From a virus: a stretch of 24,635 nt of DNA. The stretch spans positions 1 to 24,635 of IMG/VR virus record IMGVR_UViG_3300031825_000067, one strand, 5' to 3'. The notes beneath the pieces are model-generated. The model was not told the DNA's origin, searched no databases, and saw nothing but the letters and a program-made list of their open reading frames with translations. Shown here one piece after another: positions 1-5,810 of the stretch (position 1 is its first letter; every line of letters begins with the position of its first letter). A program made the translations under genes and the position numbers.

Positions 1-27
1 TGGGGCGGTAAACCATCTGGTAGAGCG

Positions 28-93
28 GCCCAACTTTCGAGTTAACCGGACCGGGCGCTTGCGCACGGGTCCGGGTTGAACGAGCGGTTAGGA
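28..93 (+). repeat. attC-like recombination site A
   Basis: Imperfect palindrome with integron attC layout. R'' is GCCCAAC (28-34), a 5-nt spacer follows, L'' is AGTTAACC (40-47), L' is GTTGAAC (75-81), then a 5-nt spacer and R' GTTAGGA (87-93). AACCGGACC (45-53 region) pairs with GGTCCGGGTT. L' carries one extra G relative to L'' (GTTGAAC against GTTAAC), the position of an extrahelical base in known attC sites. The site closes an upstream cassette whose gene is cut by the window edge; a TAG lies at 21-23. R' departs from GTTRRRY only in its last base. The attC assignment rests on this structure and on three similar sites downstream. Confidence 0.8.
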
Positions 94-112
94 CGCCCTG
101 GAGCGAACCAAA

Positions 113-388
113 ATGGCCAAGACAAGAACGAAAAAAGAAGAACCGAGAGAGCCCCCGCCGCCCCCGGCGAAGCTGCCATTCATTCTTTGCGAACTCCAGG
201 AACGGCTGCTGGACGCATGGAACGCCTACACCAAGGACGAGCCCAGGGCGACCGTGATCGGCCTGCTGCGCGACTGCATCAACATGGCCAACGATCTCCA
301 GCATTGGGCTGATGAGCAGGCCGCCGAGCGCCACCAATTCAGGAAAGATCTTCTCGCCTTCGCTGAACGCATCAGGAGGATGCCTTGA
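113..388 (+). CDS. hypothetical cassette protein, 91 aa
   Basis: First gene of a two-gene cassette lying between attC-like sites A and B. ATG at 113 is preceded by GGAG (100-103), 9 nt upstream; a longer reading from 76 would begin inside the attC site and was not chosen. The product has a charged, proline-rich N-terminus (five prolines in a row near residue 17) followed by a helical, acidic/basic body (roughly residues 25-90) with no membrane segment, signal peptide or recognised motif. Its stop codon overlaps the TTG start of the next gene, so the two are probably translationally coupled. Function unknown; cassette genes are often orphans. Confidence 0.75.
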   Translation: MAKTRTKKEEPREPPPPPAKLPFILCELQERLLDAWNAYTKDEPRATVIGLLRDCINMANDLQHWADEQAAERHQFRKDLLAFAERIRRMP

Positions 389-582
389 AGCACTATCCTT
401 TTCACGACTACACCTCGACCAAGGCAATCCGGAAGGCCGCCACCGCTGGGGATGTTGACGCCGCCTTTCGCCACGGGCAGGCCGTCGCCATCGCCCGGTG
501 CCTGACGCAACTGCTGCGGCCCAATAGCGCCGAGCAGATCCGCACCCTGCCCATTCTCGGCATCAAGGAATGGGCGCCCTAA
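385..582 (+). CDS. hypothetical cassette protein, 65 aa
   Basis: Second gene of the same cassette. It starts at TTG (385), which overlaps the TGA of the previous gene, and an AGGAGG lies just upstream (about 374-379), supporting the rare start codon. The stop TAA (580-582) lies inside the R'' box of attC-like site B, a common arrangement in integron cassettes. The small soluble protein has an aromatic N-terminus (HYPFHDY) and a helical centre with AATAGDVDAAFRHGQA. No family recognised. Two coupled genes in one cassette suggest their products act together, which is inference. Confidence 0.65.
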   Translation: MKHYPFHDYTSTKAIRKAATAGDVDAAFRHGQAVAIARCLTQLLRPNSAEQIRTLPILGIKEWAP

Positions 583-651
583 CGCCCCGAGCTAACCCGG
601 GCCGCGCTTGCGCGGGTCCGAGCGAAGCGGGGTTGAGCGAGATGGTTAGGG
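577..651 (+). repeat. attC-like recombination site B
   Basis: R'' CCCTAAC (577-583) and R' GTTAGGG (645-651) are perfectly complementary, and the pairing extends one base outward to GCCCTAAC/GTTAGGGC. L'' is AGCTAACC (590-597) and L' is GTTGAGC (632-638), again with one extra G in L' compared with the complement of L''. The centre contains the short GC-rich inverted repeat CCGCGC-TT-GCGCGG. A purine-rich RBS and the next start codon follow R' within 20 nt. Confidence 0.85.
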
Positions 652-668
652 CGATCAATGGAGGAACC

Positions 669-866
669 ATGGAAATCACACTGAAAGATGGTGGAACGCT
701 GGGTATCGGGTCGATGCCTGGAAGGAAGAAAAAGGCACTCTACCGGATGCATGGATGCCGGGTTGACCCCATCGCCTACTTCTCTACAGACGAAGACGCC
801 GAATGGGTCGAGCGGTTCCTTTCGCAAATCTGCGACCTGGCCAACAAGGCACCGCGGAAGCCCTAA
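669..866 (+). CDS. hypothetical cassette protein, 65 aa
   Basis: Single gene of the cassette between attC-like sites B and C. ATG at 669 follows GGAGG (660-664); the frame stays open upstream to 570 but that would run through the attC palindrome. The product begins MEITLKDGGTLGIG, has a basic GRKKK segment, and ends in a helical region with DEDAEWVERFLSQICDLA. This suggests a small beta-strand plus helix fold. Its TAA stop (864-866) is part of the R'' box of site C. No homologous family recognised and no membrane segment. Confidence 0.75.
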   Translation: MEITLKDGGTLGIGSMPGRKKKALYRMHGCRVDPIAYFSTDEDAEWVERFLSQICDLANKAPRKP

Positions 867-958
867 CGCCCGCCCTTAACCGGCCCCAGCGCAGGCCGGA
901 CCTATCAGAAACCGAATCGCACCCGCGCTGGGGTCCGAGTTGAAGGGCCTGGTTGAGC
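861..958 (+). repeat. attC-like recombination site C
   Basis: R'' CCCTAAC (861-867), L'' around CCTTAACC (874-881), L' GTTGAAG (939-945), R' GTTGAGC (952-958), which fits GTTRRRY exactly. L' has the extra G relative to L'' (GTTGAAGG against GTTAAGG). A 9-bp inner stem CCCCAGCGC/GCGCTGGGG encloses a roughly 30-nt variable terminal segment, making this the longest site here. Variable length in the centre with conserved ends is typical of attC sites. Confidence 0.85.
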
Positions 959-977
959 GCGACCAATGGAGGAACCA

Positions 978-1184
978 ATGAAGTGCCAGAACTGCGGGCA
1001 AGAAGTGAACCCGAAACTCTCGCTGAAGGAATACGAGGCGCGGGCCGTTCCGCGCCTTGAGAGCATTGATCATCTCGCCGGCAAGATCAATTTCGCTACC
1101 GACTGGAAACACACTCCCGAGGGCGAGCGGTACGAACGGCTGATGAGAGAGCAGATGGCCGACGAGGTTGCCGCTGGGTTGTAG
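978..1184 (+). CDS. small CxxC (zinc-ribbon-like) cassette protein, 68 aa
   Basis: Single gene of the cassette between sites C and D. GGAGG (968-972) precedes ATG at 978; an in-frame ATG at 966 is part of the leader and has no RBS of its own. The protein opens with MKCQNCGQEVNP, a CxxC knuckle like half of a zinc ribbon, followed by a charged helical region (KEYEARAVPRLESIDHLAGKI) and a basic/acidic C-terminal helix ending DEVAAGL. No second CxxC is present, so metal binding would need a dimer or other ligands. The stop lies one base before the R'' box of site D. Function unknown. Confidence 0.75.
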   Translation: MKCQNCGQEVNPKLSLKEYEARAVPRLESIDHLAGKINFATDWKHTPEGERYERLMREQMADEVAAGL

Positions 1185-1185
1185 C

Positions 1186-1280
1186 GCCCAACGCCAAGCT
1201 AACCAGCCCCGGCGCTGGATTAGCGACGAAGAAACCACAACCATCAGGCGCCGGGGTCTGAGTTGAGCGCTCGGTTGAGC
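1186..1280 (+). repeat. attC-like recombination site D
   Basis: R'' GCCCAAC (1186-1192, exact RYYYAAC), 5-nt spacer, L'' GCTAACC (1198-1204), inner stem CCCCGGCGC/GCGCCGGGG, L' GTTGAGC (1262-1268), 5-nt spacer, R' GTTGAGC (1274-1280, exact GTTRRRY). L' again has one extra G compared with the complement of L''. It is the most canonical of the four complete sites. L' and R' are the same heptamer here. Confidence 0.87.
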
Positions 1281-1294
1281 GCGTGGAGTGAACA

Positions 1295-1453
1295 ATGAGT
1301 GACAGCAATTCAACGGTTTCGGCGGGCATTGGTTTCGGGAGCGCCCTCGCCATTACTATCTCTTGGAGTGTGAACCACGGGATTTTGTGGGCTATCTTGC
1401 ATGGCATTTTTGGATGGTTGTATGTCGTCTACTACGCGATCTGGGGGCGGTAG
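1295..1453 (+). CDS. small membrane protein, 52 aa, last cassette
   Basis: ATG at 1295 follows GGAG (1285-1288). The product starts MSDSNSTVSAGIGFGSALAI and continues with a hydrophobic, aromatic C-terminal half (ISWSVNHGILWAILHGIFGWLYVVYYAIW), consistent with one or two short membrane-spanning helices. The reading frame is visibly richer in A/T than its neighbours. The TAG stop (1451-1453) is one base before an R'' box, exactly as for the preceding gene. Small hydrophobic proteins of this kind are common in mobile DNA. Inhibition of infection or modulation of the membrane would be speculation. Confidence 0.75.
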   Translation: MSDSNSTVSAGIGFGSALAITISWSVNHGILWAILHGIFGWLYVVYYAIWGR

Positions 1454-1454
1454 C

Positions 1455-1464
1455 GCCCAACTTT
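1455..1464 (+). repeat. truncated attC site (R'' box only)
   Basis: GCCCAAC (1455-1461) sits one base after the stop of the preceding gene, as R'' does in site D. The next three bases TTT also match site A, then similarity stops: no L'', L' or R' is found in the next 140 bases. I read this as the remnant of the last attC of the array, whose remainder was lost at a junction near 1464. The rest of 1465-1603 shows no gene and only a weak CCGG/CCGG inverted repeat near 1566-1580. Confidence 0.6.
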
Positions 1465-1603
1465 GTATTGGACGAGATCACCGCATTCCCCGCCAGTTCG
1501 CCTAATCAGCCCACCCCACCCGTAACTGCTGACGCTACCGTGGGCATCCGAATCGAATAGGCAGACCGGAAAACACCGGATCACCCAACCCCCCAGAGGA
1601 GCC

Positions 1604-1810
1604 ATGAGGACCCGAGAGAAGAACTTCGTTGATGTCGAAAAGCTGCGGACTATTTACAGCTTTCAGATCAAGTGGAAAGGCAAGTGGGTTTTCCCTGGGA
1701 AGAACGGGGAGATCCAGAAGTTTGAAACCCGCGAAGCCTGCGACCAAGCCCGGCAGCTTTACCGCCAGCGCAAAGACCTCTTACCCGGAACCACCCAGGA
1801 GCCCCAATGA
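1604..1810 (+). CDS. hypothetical phage protein, 68 aa
   Basis: First gene of the integrase-proximal group. ATG at 1604 follows AGAGGAG (about 1594-1600). The protein is rich in charged and aromatic residues; the segment SFQIKWKGKWVFPGKNGEIQKFETREA reads as several beta strands followed by a helix (residues about 18-58). This resembles small DNA- or RNA-binding folds, but no family is recognised. Its end overlaps the ATG of the next gene (ATGA), placing it in the same transcript as the downstream genes. It has no attC-type site and is not part of the cassette array. Confidence 0.65.
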   Translation: MRTREKNFVDVEKLRTIYSFQIKWKGKWVFPGKNGEIQKFETREACDQARQLYRQRKDLLPGTTQEPQ

Positions 1811-2172
1811 CCGACGACCCGAAAGCCCTGGTGCCGCCCATGCCGGGTGATCCCGAAGCCATCGACAAAGACCTGACGATCACAGCCCTCAAGGCCCGTG
1901 TCGCAACCCTGGAGGATGGGTCGTTCTTCAAGCGGCAAGGCGCTATCTTGGTGGCCCACCGGACGGAACGCAACGAAGCCCGTGCCGCCCTCGCCTCCAC
2001 CGCCCAGGCCGCAGACGAGGCGGAGCGGAGGATCCGGGAGGATGAGCGGAGACGATACCGCCCGTATCTACATCACCTCGGCAATTGCCACGCAAAACGC
2101 TGGCCCGCTGGTGAATGTAATTGCGGGCTCAAAGCCGCCACCCTCGGCACGGAGAGCGGGGAGGCCGCGTGA
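1807..2172 (+). CDS. hypothetical phage protein with C-terminal His/Cys cluster, 121 aa
   Basis: The start overlaps the previous stop and the end overlaps the next start (GTGA), indicating translational coupling. Residues about 20-85 are a charged alanine/arginine-rich helix likely to form a coiled coil. The C-terminal part has HHLGNC followed by CNCGL, a His/Cys arrangement that could bind zinc; short C-terminal HxxxC...CxCGL patterns are frequent in phage early proteins of unknown role. No enzymatic motif is visible. Confidence 0.65.
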   Translation: MTDDPKALVPPMPGDPEAIDKDLTITALKARVATLEDGSFFKRQGAILVAHRTERNEARAALASTAQAADEAERRIREDERRRYRPYLHHLGNCHAKRWPAGECNCGLKAATLGTESGEAA

Positions 2173-2366
2173 TTCCTGTCAAGTGGCAGGCCCTGTCTGA
2201 CTTCTTCAAGCAGAAGAGGGGCGAGGGCATGTCCTACCACACCATCCAGGCGTGGATGGCCCTTGGGATGCCCCACCAGCGCCCCAGCAAGCACCGCCTC
2301 TGGTTCGACCCGGAGGCCTGCTGGGGGTGGTATCTTGAGCGGTTCACCGTGGAGCGGGCGGGATGA
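2169..2366 (+). CDS. putative excisionase / small HTH protein, 65 aa
   Basis: GTG at 2169 is chosen because it overlaps the preceding TGA and because the upstream part of the frame (from 2121) lies inside the previous gene. The region SYHTIQAWMALGMPHQRPSKHRLWFDPEACWGWY looks like the winged-helix/MerR-type helix-turn-helix of recombination directionality factors and related small DNA-binding proteins: a T-I--W recognition helix, a G-M-P turn, a basic wing, then FDP. The stop overlaps the integrase ATG (ATGA). Position immediately before the integrase supports a role in directing excision; this is inferred from context. Confidence 0.6.
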   Translation: MIPVKWQALSDFFKQKRGEGMSYHTIQAWMALGMPHQRPSKHRLWFDPEACWGWYLERFTVERAG

Positions 2367-3505
2367 AGTTCTGGCGAGGCAAGGACGGCATCTGGAGGGT
2401 GCGGGACACCATCCCATGCCTGCCAGCCCAGTGCGATGCCTGCAAGGCCGGGAAGTCGCACAAGAAGCACTCCAGGCGGTTCCAGAAAAGCCTGGGCAAG
2501 GTGAAGGGTGAAGCCGAGGCCCTGGCCCTGGAGGTGGTCCAGAAAGAGAAGGACCGGGGCAGGGGGGTCGAGCCGATCCCGACCCTCGGCAAGGCCGTGC
2601 TGCGCTGGCTGGCGTCCCACAAGGTGGGCACGAACCGAGACAACAGCGAGGTGAGCTGGGGGCACTGGCGGAACATCGAGGAATTCGGGCGCTGCTACCT
2701 CTACGGCATGGAGGACATGCCGATGGACCGGATCACCAACGAGGTAGTGCAGTTGGCCCGCGGTCGGCACCTCAATGGGCGCACCGGGGCCAGCGCGGAC
2801 CTCTGGCTCCGGAACCTCAACCTAGTCGGGAACTGGGCCGTGGGCGCCAAACTCGTCCCGGCCCGGCCCTGGAAGGTGAAATTCATCGACCCGCCCAAGG
2901 CCCGGAGGCCGACCCTACCCATGTCCATGGTCGCCGCCTACGTTAACGCAGCCCTGGAGGTCAGCTACGTCACCAAGCGGTGGAAGGCTGAGGGCGCCGA
3001 GGTCCGCTATGCTCGGAACGAGCAGGTGAAAACGGCCCTCTACCTGATGTTCGGCCTGCTGCTGCGCGAGGGCGAGGTCCTGGGTTTCCGCTGGGAGTGG
3101 CTGGACCTGGAGAACGAAACCTACTGGCCCGGCTTTGCCAAGGGGAAGGATCTGAAGCCCGTCCCGATGCCCCAGTGGCTGGTGGCCTTCCTGAAGGTCC
3201 TGAAGGGCGATCAGCCACGCTTGGGGCTCATCATCCCCAACGATGACGGCGGACGCCATGGTCCCGGATTCACGCGCAAGGCAATGGCCGCTGCCAACCG
3301 GAAGCTCGGGGTCAAGGGGATCAGCCCCCACCGGATCCGCGGGACTCTGATGACCCAGCTCTTCCGCCAGGGCGCCCCGCCCAAGGAGGTCCAGACCATC
3401 GGTCGGCATGAGGAACTGGAGACAACGATGATCTACTACGAGGAGGACCTAGAGATCGCCCGCCGCCACATGAACGAACTCGGTGATACGATGGGACTGG
3501 CCTGA
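2363..3505 (+). CDS. int: phage tyrosine integrase
   Basis: Tyrosine recombinase, 380 aa, catalysing site-specific recombination between attP and the chromosomal site. The C-terminal catalytic domain (about residues 195-375) has the full set of active-site residues: Arg235 in LLLREGEVLG, a likely catalytic Lys near 260, HRIR at 323-326, His349 in GRHEE, and the nucleophile Tyr358 or Tyr359 in TMIYYEE. The middle (about 75-180) is the helical core-binding domain. The N-terminus holds three cysteines (19, 24, 27) and a basic stretch, suggesting a small arm-binding or zinc-stabilised domain. It ends 60 bp from the attachment core and overlaps the xis-like gene. It is not a recognisable IntI. Confidence 0.93.
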   Translation: MKFWRGKDGIWRVRDTIPCLPAQCDACKAGKSHKKHSRRFQKSLGKVKGEAEALALEVVQKEKDRGRGVEPIPTLGKAVLRWLASHKVGTNRDNSEVSWGHWRNIEEFGRCYLYGMEDMPMDRITNEVVQLARGRHLNGRTGASADLWLRNLNLVGNWAVGAKLVPARPWKVKFIDPPKARRPTLPMSMVAAYVNAALEVSYVTKRWKAEGAEVRYARNEQVKTALYLMFGLLLREGEVLGFRWEWLDLENETYWPGFAKGKDLKPVPMPQWLVAFLKVLKGDQPRLGLIIPNDDGGRHGPGFTRKAMAAANRKLGVKGISPHRIRGTLMTQLFRQGAPPKEVQTIGRHEELETTMIYYEEDLEIARRHMNELGDTMGLA

Positions 3506-3511
3506 AAACAC

Positions 3512-3528
3512 TGGCGCAGAATCGGCAC
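3512..3528 (+). repeat. candidate integrase arm site, left copy
   Basis: TGGCGCAGAATCGGCAC matches 3730-3746 at 15 of 17 positions in the same orientation. It lies between the integrase stop and the tRNA-derived core, 39 bases left of the core. Paired direct repeats flanking the core are the usual form of integrase arm-type binding sites. A weaker third relative, GCGCAAACCCGCAC, occurs at about 3536-3549. Confidence 0.5.
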
Positions 3529-3567
3529 ACCATCTGCGCAAACCCGCACCACCCCTGGATTTTTACA

Positions 3568-3615
3568 AGACTACGAATCTGAGGGTCGGGCGTTCGAATC
3601 GCTCCGGGACCACCA
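3568..3615 (+). other. attP: attachment core: 3' fragment of tRNA-Arg(ACG)
   Basis: The stretch reads as the 3' portion of a tRNA: partial anticodon stem AGA/TCT, loop CTACGAA with anticodon ACG at 3573-3575, variable region, T arm GGGCG-TTCGAAT-CGCTC, acceptor strand CGGGACC, discriminator A and CCA (3613-3615). The 5' half (acceptor strand GGTCCCG and D arm) is absent upstream, so this is not a functional tRNA gene. Such fragments are the identity segments by which phages regenerate a tRNA after integration. Phage genes lie on both sides, favouring attP (or a tandem prophage junction) over a single attL or attR. Confidence 0.8.
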
Positions 3616-3618
3616 AAG

Positions 3619-3643
3619 AAAAGCCCCATTCTACGGGGCTTTT
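3619..3643. terminator. symmetric Rho-independent terminator
   Basis: AAAAGCCCC (3619-3627), loop ATTCTAC, GGGGCTTTT (3635-3643): a perfect 9-bp stem with an A tract before and a T tract after, so it can act on both strands. It sits directly after the tRNA CCA, so it may have been picked up with the tRNA. It also separates the converging integrase (+) and tail-fibre (-) transcripts. Confidence 0.85.
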
Positions 3644-3729
3644 CGCATATTTGGACTTGGTGACACTGCGCGATTCTATTGCTATCCGTTGCCCGTAAGT
3701 GTTGACCGTAGCGCACTGATTTTTTGAAG

Positions 3730-3746
3730 TGGCGCAAAATTGGCAC
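3730..3746 (+). repeat. candidate integrase arm site, right copy
   Basis: TGGCGCAAAATTGGCAC, a direct repeat of 3512-3528 with two mismatches, 114 bases to the right of the tRNA-derived core and before the end of the tail-fibre gene. The pair brackets the core, as expected for P and P' arms of attP. Confidence 0.5.
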
Positions 3747-3805
3747 GATTGTTCTACGCCATGTTCCACGGTTTTCACACTCGCTTGCACACCGGCTGCA
3801 CAGGG

Positions 3806-5764
3806 TTAATCCACTGGGTAACTGATGGTCCCCCGGATCTCCATCCCATTCGATAGGTTACCCACGGGAAGTTCGGTCTCCGTGGTGGGGTGGGCCTGCC
3901 GGATGAAGATCACAGTCGGGTCAACGGCGCCGGAAACCTCACCGTAAAGGTTGGTGCAGGATGCGGATAGGGAAATACCAGTCTTCTTTCCGATCACCCC
4001 TGTGTGGAATTTTCCATTGATCGACAGGGGCGCATTGGGTGGCAGGGTGATGCAAGTTGCTCCCGCCATGGTGCCCCCAACAGTGGCTACAACCAACCGG
4101 AAGGCATAGGTGCAGATCTTCCCACTGATGGTGTAGCTGCCCTCCTGGGTGGTGTAGGTATGAGTCCCGGCCGTGCCCGAGCCCTTCATTGTTGGTGTGC
4201 AACTACGCCAAGGCGAAGGGGCTGCCATGCGGACGGCATTGGTCCCAGCGGTGACCATGTTGGGCTGGAGGTAGCGTTTGATCTGCGCCTGGATGGCGGT
4301 AGCGATCTTCGCGTGCCCGATGTCGGAGGGATGGATGTTATCTGTGGCTACGTCGCTGGTGTTGGGGTCGTAGTAGCTGGTGGCGTCGATATACATCACC
4401 TGGAGCCCGTCTGCCGCGAGATCTGAGGCAACACCCTCAGCCATCTTGCAGAAAGCCGCTGTAACGGGGTCAGAGGCGTGATTGTAGGGAGCGCCACCAG
4501 CCGCGCCCGTGGCATTCATGCGGAGGGTATTGGTGAGGAAGACCCTGGCAGAGGTATTCCCAACGGGCCCTGACCCAGCTACCCAATCAAGGTAGGTTGA
4601 AGTTGAACCCGAGGTCGCGTCCTTGCCCACGTTCTTGACCACCACATTGTGAGCACCATCCCCGAGACCGGGGATGCGGATGAGCATGGGGGTGTAGGTG
4701 ATCGAACTGACGGAACCACCGTTCTGAACCGGCTGGTTCAGGTCGTAGGTTCCTTGGTCAACCCCGTCCACGACCACATTCAACAGGCCGCCCTGCCCAG
4801 CCTGCTGGATGGTGCAGATGTAGAGCACAGACCCCGAGATTTGGAAGCTGGCCGTGTCATTGAGCGTAATCGTGTATTTCCCGTAGCTCGTGACAGGGTT
4901 AGCCGACCAGGATCCTACATAAGTGATCCGTGCATCGTTGCCCTTGATCTTCTTGGAATCAGGAATGGCGAGATAGGCGCAGGCAGCGTAGAGCGCGTTT
5001 TGATAGGCGGCATAGTAGGACTTCGTTGTTCCGATGAATCGCAGGTCGTTGAACCCCGGCATGATGAAGGCGATCCCATCATCCGCCACGGGCTGGTTGT
5101 GGCACGGCACAATCCAGTCAGGGATTGATCCCCCTGAGATGGCGTTGTTTGAGAGTGTCCAGCCCATAGCTGTAGACAATAGATTAGCATAAGAATTCGC
5201 CGGGACACTAGTGCCCACACCGGCTGTAATACTATCTCCGTAGGCATAGACATTGGTTGTAGTTTTGCCGGTAGGAAGCCACGCGGTATCAATGGTCCCA
5301 TCAGCTTTGGACTTGACGACACGGGAGGCCGCTGGGGTCACAGATCCACTATCGAGCGCCGCATTGTCTGCGAGGACCTTCCCCACGGACCCCGCTGGAT
5401 AGGTCACGGCAGGGTTGTAGGCCACCAGCGCCGAGCCCTTGCCGGATGCCGTGGAGGCGAGATCGGTGAGCATCACCGCAAAGCTGGCGAGGTCCTGGAC
5501 GTTGTCCTCCGGCCACCCCACCTGGTGCACATCGTTGACGTCGAACAAGTCGATCTTGTAGGCCAACCCCGCACCCAGCCGGAAGCTCGTGGCTCCGTTG
5601 GCGTCCAGGATGATCTCGGACCCGATGGGGGTCGCACCGTCCGCTGCGTAGACGGTCTGTGACGTGGTGGTCCCAGCCTCGTAGAACTTCACCTTCCCGC
5701 CCGGAAGCGGCACGCCCCCCACGAGGGGCTGGAATTTGATGGCAGGCGGCAGGGTCGCGGTCAT
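3806..5764 (-). CDS. tail fibre/tailspike with SGNH esterase domain
   Basis: 652-aa receptor-binding protein, last gene of the late block. ATG at 5764 has GGAG just upstream. Residues about 1-95 form the N-terminal virion-attachment type domain typical of phage fibres (KVKFYEAGTTTSQTVYAADGATP, then a DANG segment). Residues about 170-500 are an SGNH/GDSL hydrolase: block I GDSITAG with Ser178, block III GFND, and block V DNIHPSDIGH with the Asp/His pair. Such domains deacetylate surface polysaccharides. Residues about 310-400 look like an inserted beta-sandwich. The C-terminal part (about 520-652) is beta-rich, possibly for receptor contact or trimerisation. The SGNH call is strong; the substrate is unknown. 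Confidence 0.88.
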   Translation of the reverse strand: MTATLPPAIKFQPLVGGVPLPGGKVKFYEAGTTTSQTVYAADGATPIGSEIILDANGATSFRLGAGLAYKIDLFDVNDVHQVGWPEDNVQDLASFAVMLTDLASTASGKGSALVAYNPAVTYPAGSVGKVLADNAALDSGSVTPAASRVVKSKADGTIDTAWLPTGKTTTNVYAYGDSITAGVGTSVPANSYANLLSTAMGWTLSNNAISGGSIPDWIVPCHNQPVADDGIAFIMPGFNDLRFIGTTKSYYAAYQNALYAACAYLAIPDSKKIKGNDARITYVGSWSANPVTSYGKYTITLNDTASFQISGSVLYICTIQQAGQGGLLNVVVDGVDQGTYDLNQPVQNGGSVSSITYTPMLIRIPGLGDGAHNVVVKNVGKDATSGSTSTYLDWVAGSGPVGNTSARVFLTNTLRMNATGAAGGAPYNHASDPVTAAFCKMAEGVASDLAADGLQVMYIDATSYYDPNTSDVATDNIHPSDIGHAKIATAIQAQIKRYLQPNMVTAGTNAVRMAAPSPWRSCTPTMKGSGTAGTHTYTTQEGSYTISGKICTYAFRLVVATVGGTMAGATCITLPPNAPLSINGKFHTGVIGKKTGISLSASCTNLYGEVSGAVDPTVIFIRQAHPTTETELPVGNLSNGMEIRGTISYPVD

Positions 5765-5810
5765 GAGGATCTCCGTGGGGCCGGGGAAGCCGGCAAAGGA
5801 GTGGCTGGGG

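Noticed and set aside
1-27. End of a further cassette gene at the left edge
   Set aside because: A TAG at 21-23 just before the R'' box fits the pattern, but too few bases are visible to choose a frame or support a gene.
28-1280. CRISPR array
   Set aside because: The repeats are imperfect palindromes of variable length separated by 200-500 bp coding units, not identical short repeats with about 30-bp spacers.
2363-3505. Integron integrase (IntI)
   Set aside because: It is a tyrosine recombinase, but it is 380 aa, longer than typical IntI, shows no recognisable IntI-specific insert, and is coupled to an xis-like gene next to a tRNA-type attP. A phage integrase explains it better.
3520-3615. 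A complete tRNA-Arg gene
   Set aside because: Only the 3' half from the anticodon arm onward is present; the upstream bases give no acceptor 5' strand or D arm, so it is an attachment fragment.
3806-5764. Diversity-generating retroelement acting on the tail fibre
   Set aside because: No reverse transcriptase gene and no template-like repeat of the fibre 3' end were seen in the window; a copy outside the window cannot be excluded.
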